The notes beneath the pieces are model-generated. The model saw only the letters and a list, made by a program, of their open reading frames with translations, did not search any database and was not told the DNA's origin. Both the position numbers and the translations under genes were made by a program. Below, piece by piece: positions 42,841 to 50,996 of a stretch of 64,000 nt of DNA (position 1 is its first letter; each line of letters opens with the position of its first letter). The stretch is from Saccharothrix australiensis. GTDB lineage: Bacteria; Actinomycetota; Actinomycetes; Mycobacteriales; Pseudonocardiaceae. The stretch spans positions 6,845,501-6,909,500 of the forward strand of contig NZ_RBXO01000001.1 in NCBI RefSeq assembly GCF_003634935.1. Reading direction: 5' to 3'.

Positions 42841-42893
42841 TTCGGGCACTTTCGGCTCGGCGATTTCGTTGCCGTAAACAAGGAGCGCGGCAC
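42841..42893. repeat. Dispersed 53-bp element, copy B
   Basis: Matches 35338-35390 at 47 of 53 positions with an identical 30-base block (42864-42893). Here it lies in the divergent gap between the carboxypeptidase and the AhpD-like gene. Confidence 0.8.
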
Positions 42894-43304
42894 ACGGCGG
42901 GAACTCGTTCCGGCGGCCTCGCCTCGGGCTGCCCTCGGGCTGCCCGGCTCGGAATGGTCCCGGTTCCGGGGTCCGGGATTCTGCGGGGTCGTCCGGGTTC
43001 GGGGTTCCTCGTCGGGTGTTCGGGGTCCTCGCGGGTCTCGCTGTGCGGTGTGCAGGTCTCGTGGGGCGCGGGCGGCCATGTCTCATGCGGCGCGGGCACG
43101 GCGTGGGCGGCGTGGGCGGGGATTGTGTCGGCTGGGCGGTGCAGGTCGTGGGTGGGCAGGCAGGCAGGTCGTGGGTGGGCAGGTCGTGGGCGGTGCATGT
43201 CACAGGCGTCCGGGCGCGGCGCGTCACAGGCGGCGCTGTCACAACTGGCCGAGCTGATGCGTCATAGAGGTGTACCCACCGACAACGGCAAGGAGTGCAC
43301 CATC
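42894..43304. other. Gene-free region upstream of the AhpD-like gene
   Basis: G-rich sequence with short direct repeats (GTGGGCAGG, GTCGTGGGCGGT; near 43140-43200) and TCACAGGCG/GTCACAGGC copies. Frames reading into the downstream gene are Gly/Arg/Ser-rich and unsupported. The promoter probably lies in the more A/T-rich 43235-43290, but no clear hexamers were found. Confidence 0.5.
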
Positions 43305-43778
43305 GTGGAAGCTCGCTTGAACCTCCTCGGCAACCAGGTCGCGGCCAAGGCCGTGAAGCACTTCGTCGCGGCGAACAGGGCGGTGGCGGACTCGGCGTTG
43401 CCGGCTGCCACGCAGGAGCTGGTGAAGATCCGCGCCAGCCAGATCAACGGCTGCGCCTTCTGCACCGACATGCACACCAAGGAGGCCGCGCACGCCGGGG
43501 AGACCTCGACGCGGCTCAACCTGATCGCGACGTGGCGGGAGGCCAAGGTGTTCACCGAGGCCGAGCGTGCCGCCCTGGAGCTGGCGGAGCAGGGCACTCG
43601 CATCGCGGACGCGGCGGGTGGCGTGTCGGACGACGTGTGGGCGAACGCCGCCAAGCACTACGACGAGGACCAGCTCGCCGCGTTGGTGTCGCTCATCGCG
43701 GTCATCAACGCCTTCAACCGGGTGAACGTGCTGGTCCAGCAGCCCGCCGGGGACTACCAGGTCGGCCAGTTCGCTTAA
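43305..43778 (+). CDS. AhpD-like carboxymuconolactone decarboxylase-family protein
   Basis: 157-residue protein with the AhpD core: ELVKIRASQINGCAFCTDMH followed by TKEAAHAGE, i.e. Glu, redox C-x-x-C and His in the order used for the alkylhydroperoxidase proton relay. C-terminal half (DEDQLAALVSLIAVINAFNRVNV) is the usual oligomerisation helix pair. Likely a peroxidase or disulfide reductase in oxidative defence. GTG start at 43305 with AAGGAG nine bases ahead. Stands alone; the gene downstream converges on it. Confidence 0.9.
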   Translation: MEARLNLLGNQVAAKAVKHFVAANRAVADSALPAATQELVKIRASQINGCAFCTDMHTKEAAHAGETSTRLNLIATWREAKVFTEAERAALELAEQGTRIADAAGGVSDDVWANAAKHYDEDQLAALVSLIAVINAFNRVNVLVQQPAGDYQVGQFA

Positions 43779-43895
43779 CGCGACGGGCGCGACCTGGGAC
43801 GGTCGGGTCGCGCGGCCTCGGACGCGGTCGGGTCGTGGGCGGCCTGGGGCGGTCGGGGCGTGGGCGGGTGGCAGGTCGGGTCGTGGGGTGCGGGT

Positions 43896-43943
43896 GGCAC
43901 GCGCCCCGGCCGGGTGTCCGGCACGCGCCCCGGCCGGGTGTCC
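43896..43943. repeat. Perfect 24-bp tandem duplication
   Basis: Two identical 24-base units (43896-43919, 43920-43943) beginning GGCACGCGCCCCGGCC, followed by degenerate GCCGGGTGTCTGG remnants to about 44010. Lies in the 247-base convergent gap between the AhpD-like and CHAT genes. Confidence 0.8.
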
Positions 43944-44025
43944 GGGGGAGCCGGGTGTCTGGTCGGGGGGCCAGGTGCCTGGGCGTCCGGGAGGCCGGGT
44001 GTCTGGGGACGGCCCGTCGGCGGGG

Positions 44026-46668
44026 TCAGCCTGAGCCCAGGCACACGAACGGTCGGCGTAGGGGGTCTGTCGCGATCGCGTCGGCCAGTGCCACTGCCGG
44101 TGAGGCGCCGTTCGCCAGGTTGCGGTGGAAGTCGGCCATCGCCGCCGCCGACGGTTCGTCGCCGACCTTGCTCGACGCCGCGATGACCGTCCTCGTGCCG
44201 CCCGCCAGCAGCGCTCCCGCGAACCCCAGCGGCTCGTCGCCCGGCCGCACCCGGTTGAGCGCGAGTTCGCACGCCGCCAGCACCACCCGGCGCGGCGGCC
44301 GGCGCATCTGGCCCACCTCGTGCGCGAACAGCGCGCCGTCGACGAGTTCCAGCTTGGAGAACAGCGCGTTCTCGGGCTCGTGCTCGCCGTGCGCGGCGAC
44401 GTGCGCGAGCGCCACCCCGTCCAACGCCTCCAGCACCGTGACGACCTTCGCGTCGGACACGCCGAGCAGCCGCGCGTCGGCGTGGTAGCCGGCGAGTCGG
44501 TCGATCTCGCCCTGCGCCGCCTGCAGCCCCGGCCCGCGCACGAGGAGCACCCCGCTACCCGGCTCGGTGTCCGACCGGCTGCTGGACAGCCACGCCGTGG
44601 CCGACGGCGTGACCACGGTCGGCCGGTTGACGCACGTCGGCAGCACGCCCCACGGCACGACGTAGAGCGCACCGGTCGGCACGACCACGAGTTCCCGGTC
44701 GCCGATCATCGCGGCCAGGGGTGCGAGCAGCGCCCGGTCCAGGCGTTCGGCTTCCCGGCGGGCCGACGCGGAGATGACCTCCACCAGCGGTGGGGGCTGG
44801 TGGTCGGGCGCGAGGGCGTTGAGGTCGGCGTGCAGGCGGCGCGCGGCTTCGGTGATCGGGTCGGCCGCGCCCAGCCGCACCATGCGGACGCGTCCGCCGG
44901 CCAGCACCACGGCGATCATCTCGTCGTCCGACGACGCGAACGTGACGAGCGCGCGGTCGCCGAGGCGGGGCAGGATGTCGTCGGCGGTGGCGACCGGGCG
45001 CGGTCTGCCCCACGGGCTGGCGCTCCAGCCGAGGCGCATCGCGTCGCGCTGGCTGGCCGCGAGCCTGCTGACCAGCTTGGCGGTGGGCAGCCCGTCGAGC
45101 CTGGCCCGCAGCAGCGCGCGGCTGAGCTGGCGCACCTCGGTGATCCGCTCGGCGAGCACCGGGTCGGCCGCGGACTCGAACCGCTCGTACCGGTAGAGCT
45201 GCGCCTTGGTGCGTTCGAGCCAGGTGAACAGGCGGCGCGCGACGGCGGGCGAGTCGCCCCCGGCGAGCACGAGCCGCACCGCCAGTTCGCCGAGTTCGCG
45301 GCCGTGCAGCGCGGTACCGGACACGAGGTCGAGGCCGCCGAGCCGGTCGCGCATCCGGCCGAGCTCGTCCAGGCCCGCTTTCGCCTGGGCGAGGGCGACG
45401 CGCTGGTTGCCGCGGGCGAGTGCCAGCTCCGCCCGGCACAGGCGCAGCAGCATCCGGTGGTCGATGGGCGCGATGCGGCGGAACTTGGGTATGTCGCGCA
45501 GCAGCCGCCCGGCGTGCTCGGTGTTGCCGCGGCGTACTTCCAGGCGTGCGGCGAGGACTTGGGCGAACGCCGCCTGGTCGTACAGCTTCAGCTCGGCCAG
45601 TTCGGCGGCCAGCGCCAAGGCCCGGTGGACGACGGTGGCGGACGGGCGCGGGCCGTCGAGGGCTTTGAGGGCGTCGACGCGGAGCGCGATGAGGCTGGCG
45701 ACCGCCGCCCAGGCCGGGCTGCCGCGCCGGGCGAGCTTGCGCCGCGCCGCGTTGGCCATCCGCTTGGCGAGCACCAGGTCGTTGTCGAGCAGGGCGGCGG
45801 CGGCGCGGAGCAGTTCGGCTTCGGCGACGTCCTGCCCGATGCGCTGGCGGCGCAGTTCGGGCAGCACGTCGTCGAGCAGGGTGCCCGCCTCGTCCGCGAG
45901 GCCGACGCTGATCAGCGCCTCGGCCTGGTCGATGCGCAGCCGCATCAGCAGGCCGGGTTCGAGTTCCTGGAACGCCCGCTGCGCCTCGCTGTAGCGGCGC
46001 AGCGCGGCAGGCACGTCGCCGGCGCGCTGGAGGACGTTGCCGAGCGCGTGGGTGGCGATGGCGGCGCGGATCTGGAACCCGTACCGCTCGGCGAGCGCGG
46101 CGGCCCGGTCGAGGTCGGCGATGGCGCGGTCCGGGCCCTGGTCGGTGCGGTAGGCGTGCGCCATGCCCCGGTTGGACAGGCCGGTGATGAGCAGTTCCGC
46201 GATGACGCGCGGGTCTCCGGTCGTGCCGGCGCGGGTGGCTTCGGCGAGCCGTCGTTCGTTGAACGCGATGTCGGCGTCGAGTTGCGCGATGCCCTCGTCG
46301 ATGCGGCCGACGCGGCAGAGCAGGACGCCGCGGTTGCCGTCGACGAGGCTGTACAGCTCGTCGCGCAGCGCCTGGTCGGAGATGCCGTCCGGCGCGGCGC
46401 GCGCGGCGGCCATCTGCGCCAGCCCGTCTTCGAGGCTGCCGGTTTCGGCGAGGCAGAACGCGAGGGTGTTGAGCAGCCGGGTGCGGACTTCCAGCCGCTC
46501 GTCGACGCCGCCGGGCGGGTCGACCAATGCCAGTCCTTCGCGGAGGAGCCGGATCGCCATCAGGTACCGATCGGCCGTGGCGGCTTCCAAGGCTTTCTTG
46601 TGGAGGGCCCTCGCCACCGCCACGGCATCCGGTCGACCGGGTTTTCCGCCGTGATCGGGCACGCTCAT
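44026..46668 (-). CDS. TPR-CHAT caspase-like protease
   Basis: 880 residues. Residues 1 to about 450 are helical TPR-like repeats (ALHKKALEAATADRYLMAIRLLREGLALVD type units); the last 300 residues are a CHAT domain. The Cys-His dyad is intact: H760 in LAHVAAHGEHEPENALFS and C800 in RVVLAACELALNR, followed by LGFAGALLAGGTRTVIAAS. CHAT proteases belong to the caspase/separase clan and cleave protein partners, sometimes as toxins in immunity. No membrane segment or signal peptide. Start is unclear: ATG 46668 or GTG 46680, neither with a good ribosome binding site. A gene for a six-repeat peptide lies immediately upstream in the same direction (gap about 70 bases), and is the obvious candidate substrate. 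Confidence 0.9.
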   Translation of the reverse strand: MSVPDHGGKPGRPDAVAVARALHKKALEAATADRYLMAIRLLREGLALVDPPGGVDERLEVRTRLLNTLAFCLAETGSLEDGLAQMAAARAAPDGISDQALRDELYSLVDGNRGVLLCRVGRIDEGIAQLDADIAFNERRLAEATRAGTTGDPRVIAELLITGLSNRGMAHAYRTDQGPDRAIADLDRAAALAERYGFQIRAAIATHALGNVLQRAGDVPAALRRYSEAQRAFQELEPGLLMRLRIDQAEALISVGLADEAGTLLDDVLPELRRQRIGQDVAEAELLRAAAALLDNDLVLAKRMANAARRKLARRGSPAWAAVASLIALRVDALKALDGPRPSATVVHRALALAAELAELKLYDQAAFAQVLAARLEVRRGNTEHAGRLLRDIPKFRRIAPIDHRMLLRLCRAELALARGNQRVALAQAKAGLDELGRMRDRLGGLDLVSGTALHGRELGELAVRLVLAGGDSPAVARRLFTWLERTKAQLYRYERFESAADPVLAERITEVRQLSRALLRARLDGLPTAKLVSRLAASQRDAMRLGWSASPWGRPRPVATADDILPRLGDRALVTFASSDDEMIAVVLAGGRVRMVRLGAADPITEAARRLHADLNALAPDHQPPPLVEVISASARREAERLDRALLAPLAAMIGDRELVVVPTGALYVVPWGVLPTCVNRPTVVTPSATAWLSSSRSDTEPGSGVLLVRGPGLQAAQGEIDRLAGYHADARLLGVSDAKVVTVLEALDGVALAHVAAHGEHEPENALFSKLELVDGALFAHEVGQMRRPPRRVVLAACELALNRVRPGDEPLGFAGALLAGGTRTVIAASSKVGDEPSAAAMADFHRNLANGASPAVALADAIATDPLRRPFVCLGSG

Positions 46669-46746
46669 ATGAGAGCACACGACGTGCGGGTCGCACTGGC
46701 GGCCGTCCGGGGAATGCGGCCGGCCGCCGGCGCGTCCGCGATCGGA

Positions 46747-47166
46747 TCAGTTGGCGGGGACGGGGTCGTCGGTCGTCTTGAACGGGCCCCCGTCGGGGTC
46801 GACCGGGTCGTCGGTCGTCTTGAACGGGCCGCCTTCGGTCCCGGTGGCGTCCGCGACCAGCGTCACGGGGTCGCCGGTGGTCTTGAAGGGACCGCCTTCG
46901 GGCGACACGACCGGGTCGGACGTGGTCTTGAACGGACCGCCCTCCGGGGTGACGACGGGGTCGGACGTGGTCTTGAAGGGTCCGCCCTCCGGGGTGACCG
47001 GTGGTTCCTCGGTGGTCTTGAACGGACCGCCGGTGGGCACGACGCCGCCGCGCCTGCCGTTGGTCTTCCCGTTGCCGTTCACGTGGCCGTTCGCGGTGTC
47101 GTCCACCAACTCGCGTTCGATGGCGTCGATCTCTTCGACGAGTTTGGGATCGGTTTCAGCAGACAT
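46747..47166 (-). CDS. GGPFKTT six-repeat protein, putative CHAT substrate or multi-core precursor
   Basis: 139 residues, no homologue known to me. Residues 1-24 form an acidic amphipathic leader-like helix (PKLVEEIDAIERELVDD), then a Gly/Asn-rich linker, then six copies of an invariant heptad GGPFKTT followed by x-[D/E]-P-[V/P] and a short spacer; unit lengths are 15, 15, 15, 21, 14 and 14 residues. No Cys, no signal peptide, no membrane helix. The ATG has GGGGAGGAC at proper spacing, a strong sign of real translation. It precedes the TPR-CHAT protease gene and is probably co-transcribed. Leader plus repeated core is the layout of protease substrates and of multi-core modified peptides; no modifying enzyme is encoded next to it. 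Confidence 0.82.
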   Translation of the reverse strand: MSAETDPKLVEEIDAIERELVDDTANGHVNGNGKTNGRRGGVVPTGGPFKTTEEPPVTPEGGPFKTTSDPVVTPEGGPFKTTSDPVVSPEGGPFKTTGDPVTLVADATGTEGGPFKTTDDPVDPDGGPFKTTDDPVPAN

Positions 47167-47600
47167 GCGTTGTCCTCCCCTACAACGGACCCCGGACAAT
47201 CGGGATCTTCGGCTGGTCGCGTTGATCATTCGGCGGCCCCCCGGCCCGCCCGAACGAGCACAAGCCTGACACAGATGGACGCACCTTTGCGGGGGAAATT
47301 CACCGAGCGCAATCACTTCGGGGATACAGGTGCGGCCTGACCAGGACGGAAGCCCCTTTCGGGGCGACGCTACCACTCGAATGGGGGAATGTGTTAACAC
47401 AGTGAAGGCGGTGGGGCGCCCGCAATAAGGGGAGAAACCGACCGACCGGTCGCCTGGAATACCGCCACTCGCGGCAATCCCGCGGTCACCGTTCGCAATA
47501 TCCGGGATAGGTCTGGACGCGCGCCCGGCGAACGCTGTTCCACCGGAGGCGCATCTCCGCGGAAGGGCGCCGAACAAAGACCGCGACGACCCCGGACGCG
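47167..47600. other. Region upstream of the repeat-protein gene
   Basis: No gene supported. More A/T-containing than its surroundings at 47180-47300 (GATCATT, GGAAATTC), where the promoter for the repeat protein/CHAT operon should lie; TTGTAG at about 47185-47190 on the minus strand is a possible -10. A second A/T-richer patch at 47390-47440 is unexplained. Confidence 0.4.
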
Positions 47601-47633
47601 CGGCAGGCCCGGCCGGAGTGGCCGGGCCTGCCG
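47601..47633 (-). terminator. Terminator of the gat operon
   Basis: Perfect 14-bp stem CGGCAGGCCCGGCC / GGCCGGGCCTGCCG (47601-47614, 47620-47633), 5-base loop; placed beyond the repeat block after gatB. Confidence 0.8.
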
Positions 47634-47642
47634 GGTGGCGCC

Positions 47643-47745
47643 GATCAGCGGCCCGCCGATCACCGGGTGACCGACAGCCGGGCCGCCGATCACCGGGTGA
47701 CCGAGCAGCGGGCCGCCGTTCAGCGCGTGACCGATCAGCCGCGCC
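47643..47745. repeat. 30-bp tandem repeat downstream of gatB
   Basis: Units of 30 bases at 47643, 47673 and 47703 (GATCAGCGGCCCGCCGATCA-like start, ending GGGTGACC) plus a partial fourth at 47733. Copies 1 and 2 differ at a few positions, copy 3 more. No spacers, so not a CRISPR. Confidence 0.85.
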
Positions 47746-47775
47746 GACCGGGCGGCGCGCTACCCGAGCAGCGGG

Positions 47776-49278
47776 TCACGAGCAGCGCGCGATGACGAGG
47801 TCCCGGACCTTCTTCGCGTCCGCCTGGCCCTTCGTCGCCTTCATGACCGCGCCGACGATCGCACCGGCCGCCGCCACCTTGCCGTCGCGGATCTTCGCCG
47901 CCACGTCCGGCTGCGCGGCCAGCGCCTCGTCGACCGCCTTCTCCAGCGCCGAGTCGTCGGACACGACCTTCAGGCCGCGCGCCTCGACCACGGCCTCCGG
48001 CTCGCCCTCGCCCGCCAGGACGCCGGTGACGACCTCGCGGGCCAGCTTGTTGGTCAGCTCGCCCGCGTTGACCAGGGCCACCACGCGCGCGATCTGCGCC
48101 GGCGTGATGGGCAGCTCGACCAGCTCCACGCCGCGCGTGTTGGCCTCCTTGGTCAGGTAGGACACCCACCAGGACCGGGCCTCGGCCTGGGTCGCGCCCG
48201 CCTCCACCGTGGCCGCCACGAGGTCCACCGCACCGGCGTTCACCAGGTCGCGCAGCTCCGCGTCGGTCAGGCCCCACTCCTGCTGGACGCGCTTGCGGCG
48301 CTCCCACGGCAGTTCCGGCAGGGTGCCGCGCAGCTCCTCCACCCACTCGCGGGACGGCGCGACGGGCACCAGGTCGGGCTCCGGGAAGTACCGGTAGTCC
48401 TCCGCGGTCTCCTTGGTGCGCCCGGACGACGTGCCGCCGGTCGACTCGTCGAAGTGCCGGGTCTCCTGGGTCACCTTGCCGCCGCCGACGAGCACCGCCG
48501 CCTGGCGGGTCATCTCGAACCGCACCGCGCGCTCGACGCTGCGCAGCGAGTTGACGTTCTTGGTCTCGGTGCGGGTGCCGAACTCCGCGGCGTCCTTGGC
48601 CATCAGGGACACGTTGGCGTCGCAGCGCAGCGAGCCCTGGTCCATGCGGACGTCGGACACGTCCAGCGCCTTGAGCAGGTCGCGCAGCGCCGTCACGTAG
48701 GCGCGGGCCACCTCGGGCGCGCGCGCGCCGGTGCCGGTGATCGGCTTGGTGACGATCTCGATCAGCGGCACGCCCGCCCGGTTGTAGTCCAGCAGCGAGT
48801 GCTCCGCGCCGTGGATGCGGCCCGTCGCGCCGCCGACGTGGAGGGACTTGCCGGTGTCCTCCTCCATGTGCGCGCGCTCGATCTCCACGCGCACCACGGA
48901 GCCGTCGTCCAGGGTGACGTCGAGCCAGCCGTCGAAGGCGATCGGCTCGTCGTACTGGGACGTCTGGAAGTTCTTCGGCATGTCCGGGTAGAAGTAGTTC
49001 TTCCGCGCGAACCGGCACCACTCCGCGATGGAGCAGTTGAGCGCCAGGCCGATGCGGATCGCCGACTCCACCGCCTTGCCGTTCACCACCGGCAGCGCGC
49101 CCGGCAGGCCGAGGCACGTCGGGCAGACGTGCGTGTTGGGCTCGCCGCCGAACAGGTTCGCGCAGCCGCAGAACATCTTGGTGTTCGTGTGCAGCTCGAC
49201 GTGCACCTCAAGGCCCAGCACCGGGTCGAACCGCTCGATGACCTCGGCGTAGTCCATCAGCTCGTCCACGGAGGTCAT
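47776..49278 (-). CDS. gatB: Asp/Glu-tRNA amidotransferase subunit B
   Basis: tRNA-binding kinase subunit of GatCAB (500 residues), which phosphorylates the Glu on Glu-tRNA-Gln before amidation. Cradle domain with GLEVHVELHTNTKMFCGC and the CPTCLGLPG zinc ligands, YNRAGVPLIEIVTKP, then the helical and YqeY-like tail domain (ALAAQPDVAAKIRDGKVAAAGAIVGAVMKATKG across the last 60 residues). The ATG overlaps the stop of a 63-codon gene (ATGA), which itself overlaps gatA, so all are translationally coupled. Confidence 0.97.
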   Translation of the reverse strand: MTSVDELMDYAEVIERFDPVLGLEVHVELHTNTKMFCGCANLFGGEPNTHVCPTCLGLPGALPVVNGKAVESAIRIGLALNCSIAEWCRFARKNYFYPDMPKNFQTSQYDEPIAFDGWLDVTLDDGSVVRVEIERAHMEEDTGKSLHVGGATGRIHGAEHSLLDYNRAGVPLIEIVTKPITGTGARAPEVARAYVTALRDLLKALDVSDVRMDQGSLRCDANVSLMAKDAAEFGTRTETKNVNSLRSVERAVRFEMTRQAAVLVGGGKVTQETRHFDESTGGTSSGRTKETAEDYRYFPEPDLVPVAPSREWVEELRGTLPELPWERRKRVQQEWGLTDAELRDLVNAGAVDLVAATVEAGATQAEARSWWVSYLTKEANTRGVELVELPITPAQIARVVALVNAGELTNKLAREVVTGVLAGEGEPEAVVEARGLKVVSDDSALEKAVDEALAAQPDVAAKIRDGKVAAAGAIVGAVMKATKGQADAKKVRDLVIARCS

Positions 49279-49466
49279 GCCCTACCGCCCTTCCGGAGCC
49301 CGCGCACGGCCAGCGCCGCGCCGGTGATCGCGACCAGGATGCTCGCCGCCGCGTTGACGAGCGCCAGCCCGTCCTTCTCGCCGCGCGCCGACTTCAGGGT
49401 GGAGAACGCGCTCGTCGCCGCTCCCACCGCGCCCACGAGGGCCAACACCGCGCGTGCCTTCTTCAT
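49275..49466 (-). CDS. Small two-helix membrane protein within the gat operon
   Basis: 63 residues: MKKARAVLALVGAVGAATSAF forms one membrane helix, a short polar KSARGEKDG loop, then LALVNAAASILVAITGAALAVRGL as a second helix, with a basic tail. It overlaps gatA by four bases (ATGA) and gatB by four bases (ATGA), so ribosomes should pass through all three. I do not recognise a family. The tight overlaps argue strongly that it is a real gene; why a membrane peptide sits inside the amidotransferase operon is unknown. Confidence 0.75.
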   Translation of the reverse strand: MKKARAVLALVGAVGAATSAFSTLKSARGEKDGLALVNAAASILVAITGAALAVRGLRKGGRA

Positions 49467-50962
49467 CGGGCACCCGCCAGCACCGGCACCTCGGCGATGA
49501 CCGGGCCGCGCGCCGCCTCGTAGGCCGCCGCCACCCGGTACATGCGGTGCTCCTGCAGCGCGGGCGCCATGAGCTGGAGGCCCACCGGCAGGCCGTCCTC
49601 ATCGGACAGTCCGCTCGGGACGCTCATGGCCGGCGTGCCCGCCAGGTTCGCCGGGATGGTGCACAGGTCGGCCCTGTACATGGCCATCGGGTCGTCGACG
49701 CGCTCGCCGATGCGGAACGCCGTCGTCGGGGTGGTCGGGGAGACCAGCACGTCGACCGCGCCGAACGCCTGCTCGAAGTCGCGGGTGATGAGCGTGCGCA
49801 CCTTCTGCGCCGAGCCGTAGTAGGCGTCGTAGTAGCCCGACGACAGGGCGTAGGTGCCGATCATGATGCGCCGCTTGACCTCGGGGCCGAACCCGGCTTC
49901 CCGCGTCAGCGACATGACCTCCTCGGCGCTGCGCGTGCCGTCGTCGCCGACCCGGATGCCGTAGCGCATGGAGTCGAACCGGGCCAGGTTGGACGACGCC
50001 TCGCTCGGCGCGATCAGGTAGTAGGCGGGCAGCGCGTAGTCGAAGCTCGGGCACGACACCTCGACGACCTCCGCGCCCAACTGCTTGAGCTGCGCGACGG
50101 CCGCCTCGAACGAGCGCAGCACACCCGGCTGGTAGCCCTCGCCGCTGAACTGCGTGACCACGCCGACCCGCACGCCGGACAGGTCGCCGCGCGCGCCCTC
50201 GCGGGCCGCCGCGACCACCGGCGGGACGGGCGCGTCGATGGACGTCGAGTCCAGCGGGTCGTGGCCCGCGATGACCTCGTGCAGCAGCGCGGCGTCGAGC
50301 ACCGTGCGCGCGCACGGGCCGGCCTGGTCCAGCGACGACGAGAACGCCACCAGCCCGTAGCGCGACACGCCGCCGTAGGTGGGCTTCACGCCGACGGTGC
50401 CGGTGACCGCGCCGGGCTGGCGGATCGAGCCGCCGGTGTCCGTGCCGATCGCCAGGGGCGCCTCGAACGCGGCGAGCGACGCCGACGAGCCGCCGCCCGA
50501 GCCGCCGGGGATGCGGTCCAGGTCCCACGGGTTGCGGGTCGGGCCGAAGGCGGAGTTCTCGGTGGACGAGCCCATCGCGAACTCGTCCATGTTGGTCTTG
50601 CCGAGGATCACGACGCCCGCCTCGCGCAGCCGGCGGGTGACCGTGGCGTCGTAGGGCGGCATCCAGTCGCGGAGCATCTGCGACCCGCACGTGGTCGGCA
50701 TGCCCTGCGCGGTGAGGACGTCCTTGAGGGCCAGCGGGACGCCGGCCAGCGGGCCGACCGGCTTGCCCGCGGCGATGTCGTCGTCGACCGCGCGGGCGGC
50801 CCGGAGCGCGCCCTCGGTGTCGACGTGCAGGAACGCGTGCACCGCGCCGTCGACCTCGGCGATCCGGTCGAGGTGGGCCTGCGCGACCTCGACGGCGGAG
50901 ACCTCGCGGCTCGCGATCTTGGTGGCGAGTTCGTCGGCGGTGCTGCGGATCAGGTCGCTCAT
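49463..50962 (-). CDS. gatA: Asp/Glu-tRNA amidotransferase subunit A
   Basis: Amidase subunit (499 residues) that releases ammonia from glutamine for GatB. Catalytic Lys in PLALKDVLTAQGMPTTCGS and the Ser-cisSer pair in IPGGSGGGSSASLAAF followed by IGTDTGGSIRQPG give the amidase-signature triad. ATG start; 34 bases after gatC and overlapping the small membrane-protein gene downstream. Confidence 0.98.
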   Translation of the reverse strand: MSDLIRSTADELATKIASREVSAVEVAQAHLDRIAEVDGAVHAFLHVDTEGALRAARAVDDDIAAGKPVGPLAGVPLALKDVLTAQGMPTTCGSQMLRDWMPPYDATVTRRLREAGVVILGKTNMDEFAMGSSTENSAFGPTRNPWDLDRIPGGSGGGSSASLAAFEAPLAIGTDTGGSIRQPGAVTGTVGVKPTYGGVSRYGLVAFSSSLDQAGPCARTVLDAALLHEVIAGHDPLDSTSIDAPVPPVVAAAREGARGDLSGVRVGVVTQFSGEGYQPGVLRSFEAAVAQLKQLGAEVVEVSCPSFDYALPAYYLIAPSEASSNLARFDSMRYGIRVGDDGTRSAEEVMSLTREAGFGPEVKRRIMIGTYALSSGYYDAYYGSAQKVRTLITRDFEQAFGAVDVLVSPTTPTTAFRIGERVDDPMAMYRADLCTIPANLAGTPAMSVPSGLSDEDGLPVGLQLMAPALQEHRMYRVAAAYEAARGPVIAEVPVLAGAR

Positions 50963-50996
50963 GATTCCGCCTCCGCGGAGAGAAGTACGTCGGCGG

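Noticed and set aside
42954..43304. N-terminal extension of the AhpD-like protein
   Set aside because: The frame is open but encodes Gly/Ser/Arg-rich repeat-derived sequence; AAGGAG directly before GTG 43305 and the family length support the short form.
46747..47166. Calling the GGPFKTT protein a graspetide precursor
   Set aside because: Thr-Thr-x-Asp/Glu is suggestive, but no ATP-grasp ligase lies in the neighbourhood; kept as one hypothesis only.
44125..47340. A 1071-codon open frame antisense to the CHAT and repeat-protein genes
   Set aside because: Composition typical of antisense frames; the minus-strand genes have domains and a good ribosome binding site.
47643..47745. Possible CRISPR array
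   Set aside because: Units are contiguous 30-base tandem copies without unique spacers, and no cas gene is present.
35185..47775. Insertion sequence, prophage or integrated element in the accessory-rich part
   Set aside because: No transposase, integrase, terminal inverted repeats with target duplications or tRNA-gene disruption were seen; the 53-bp element is too short and has no coding content.
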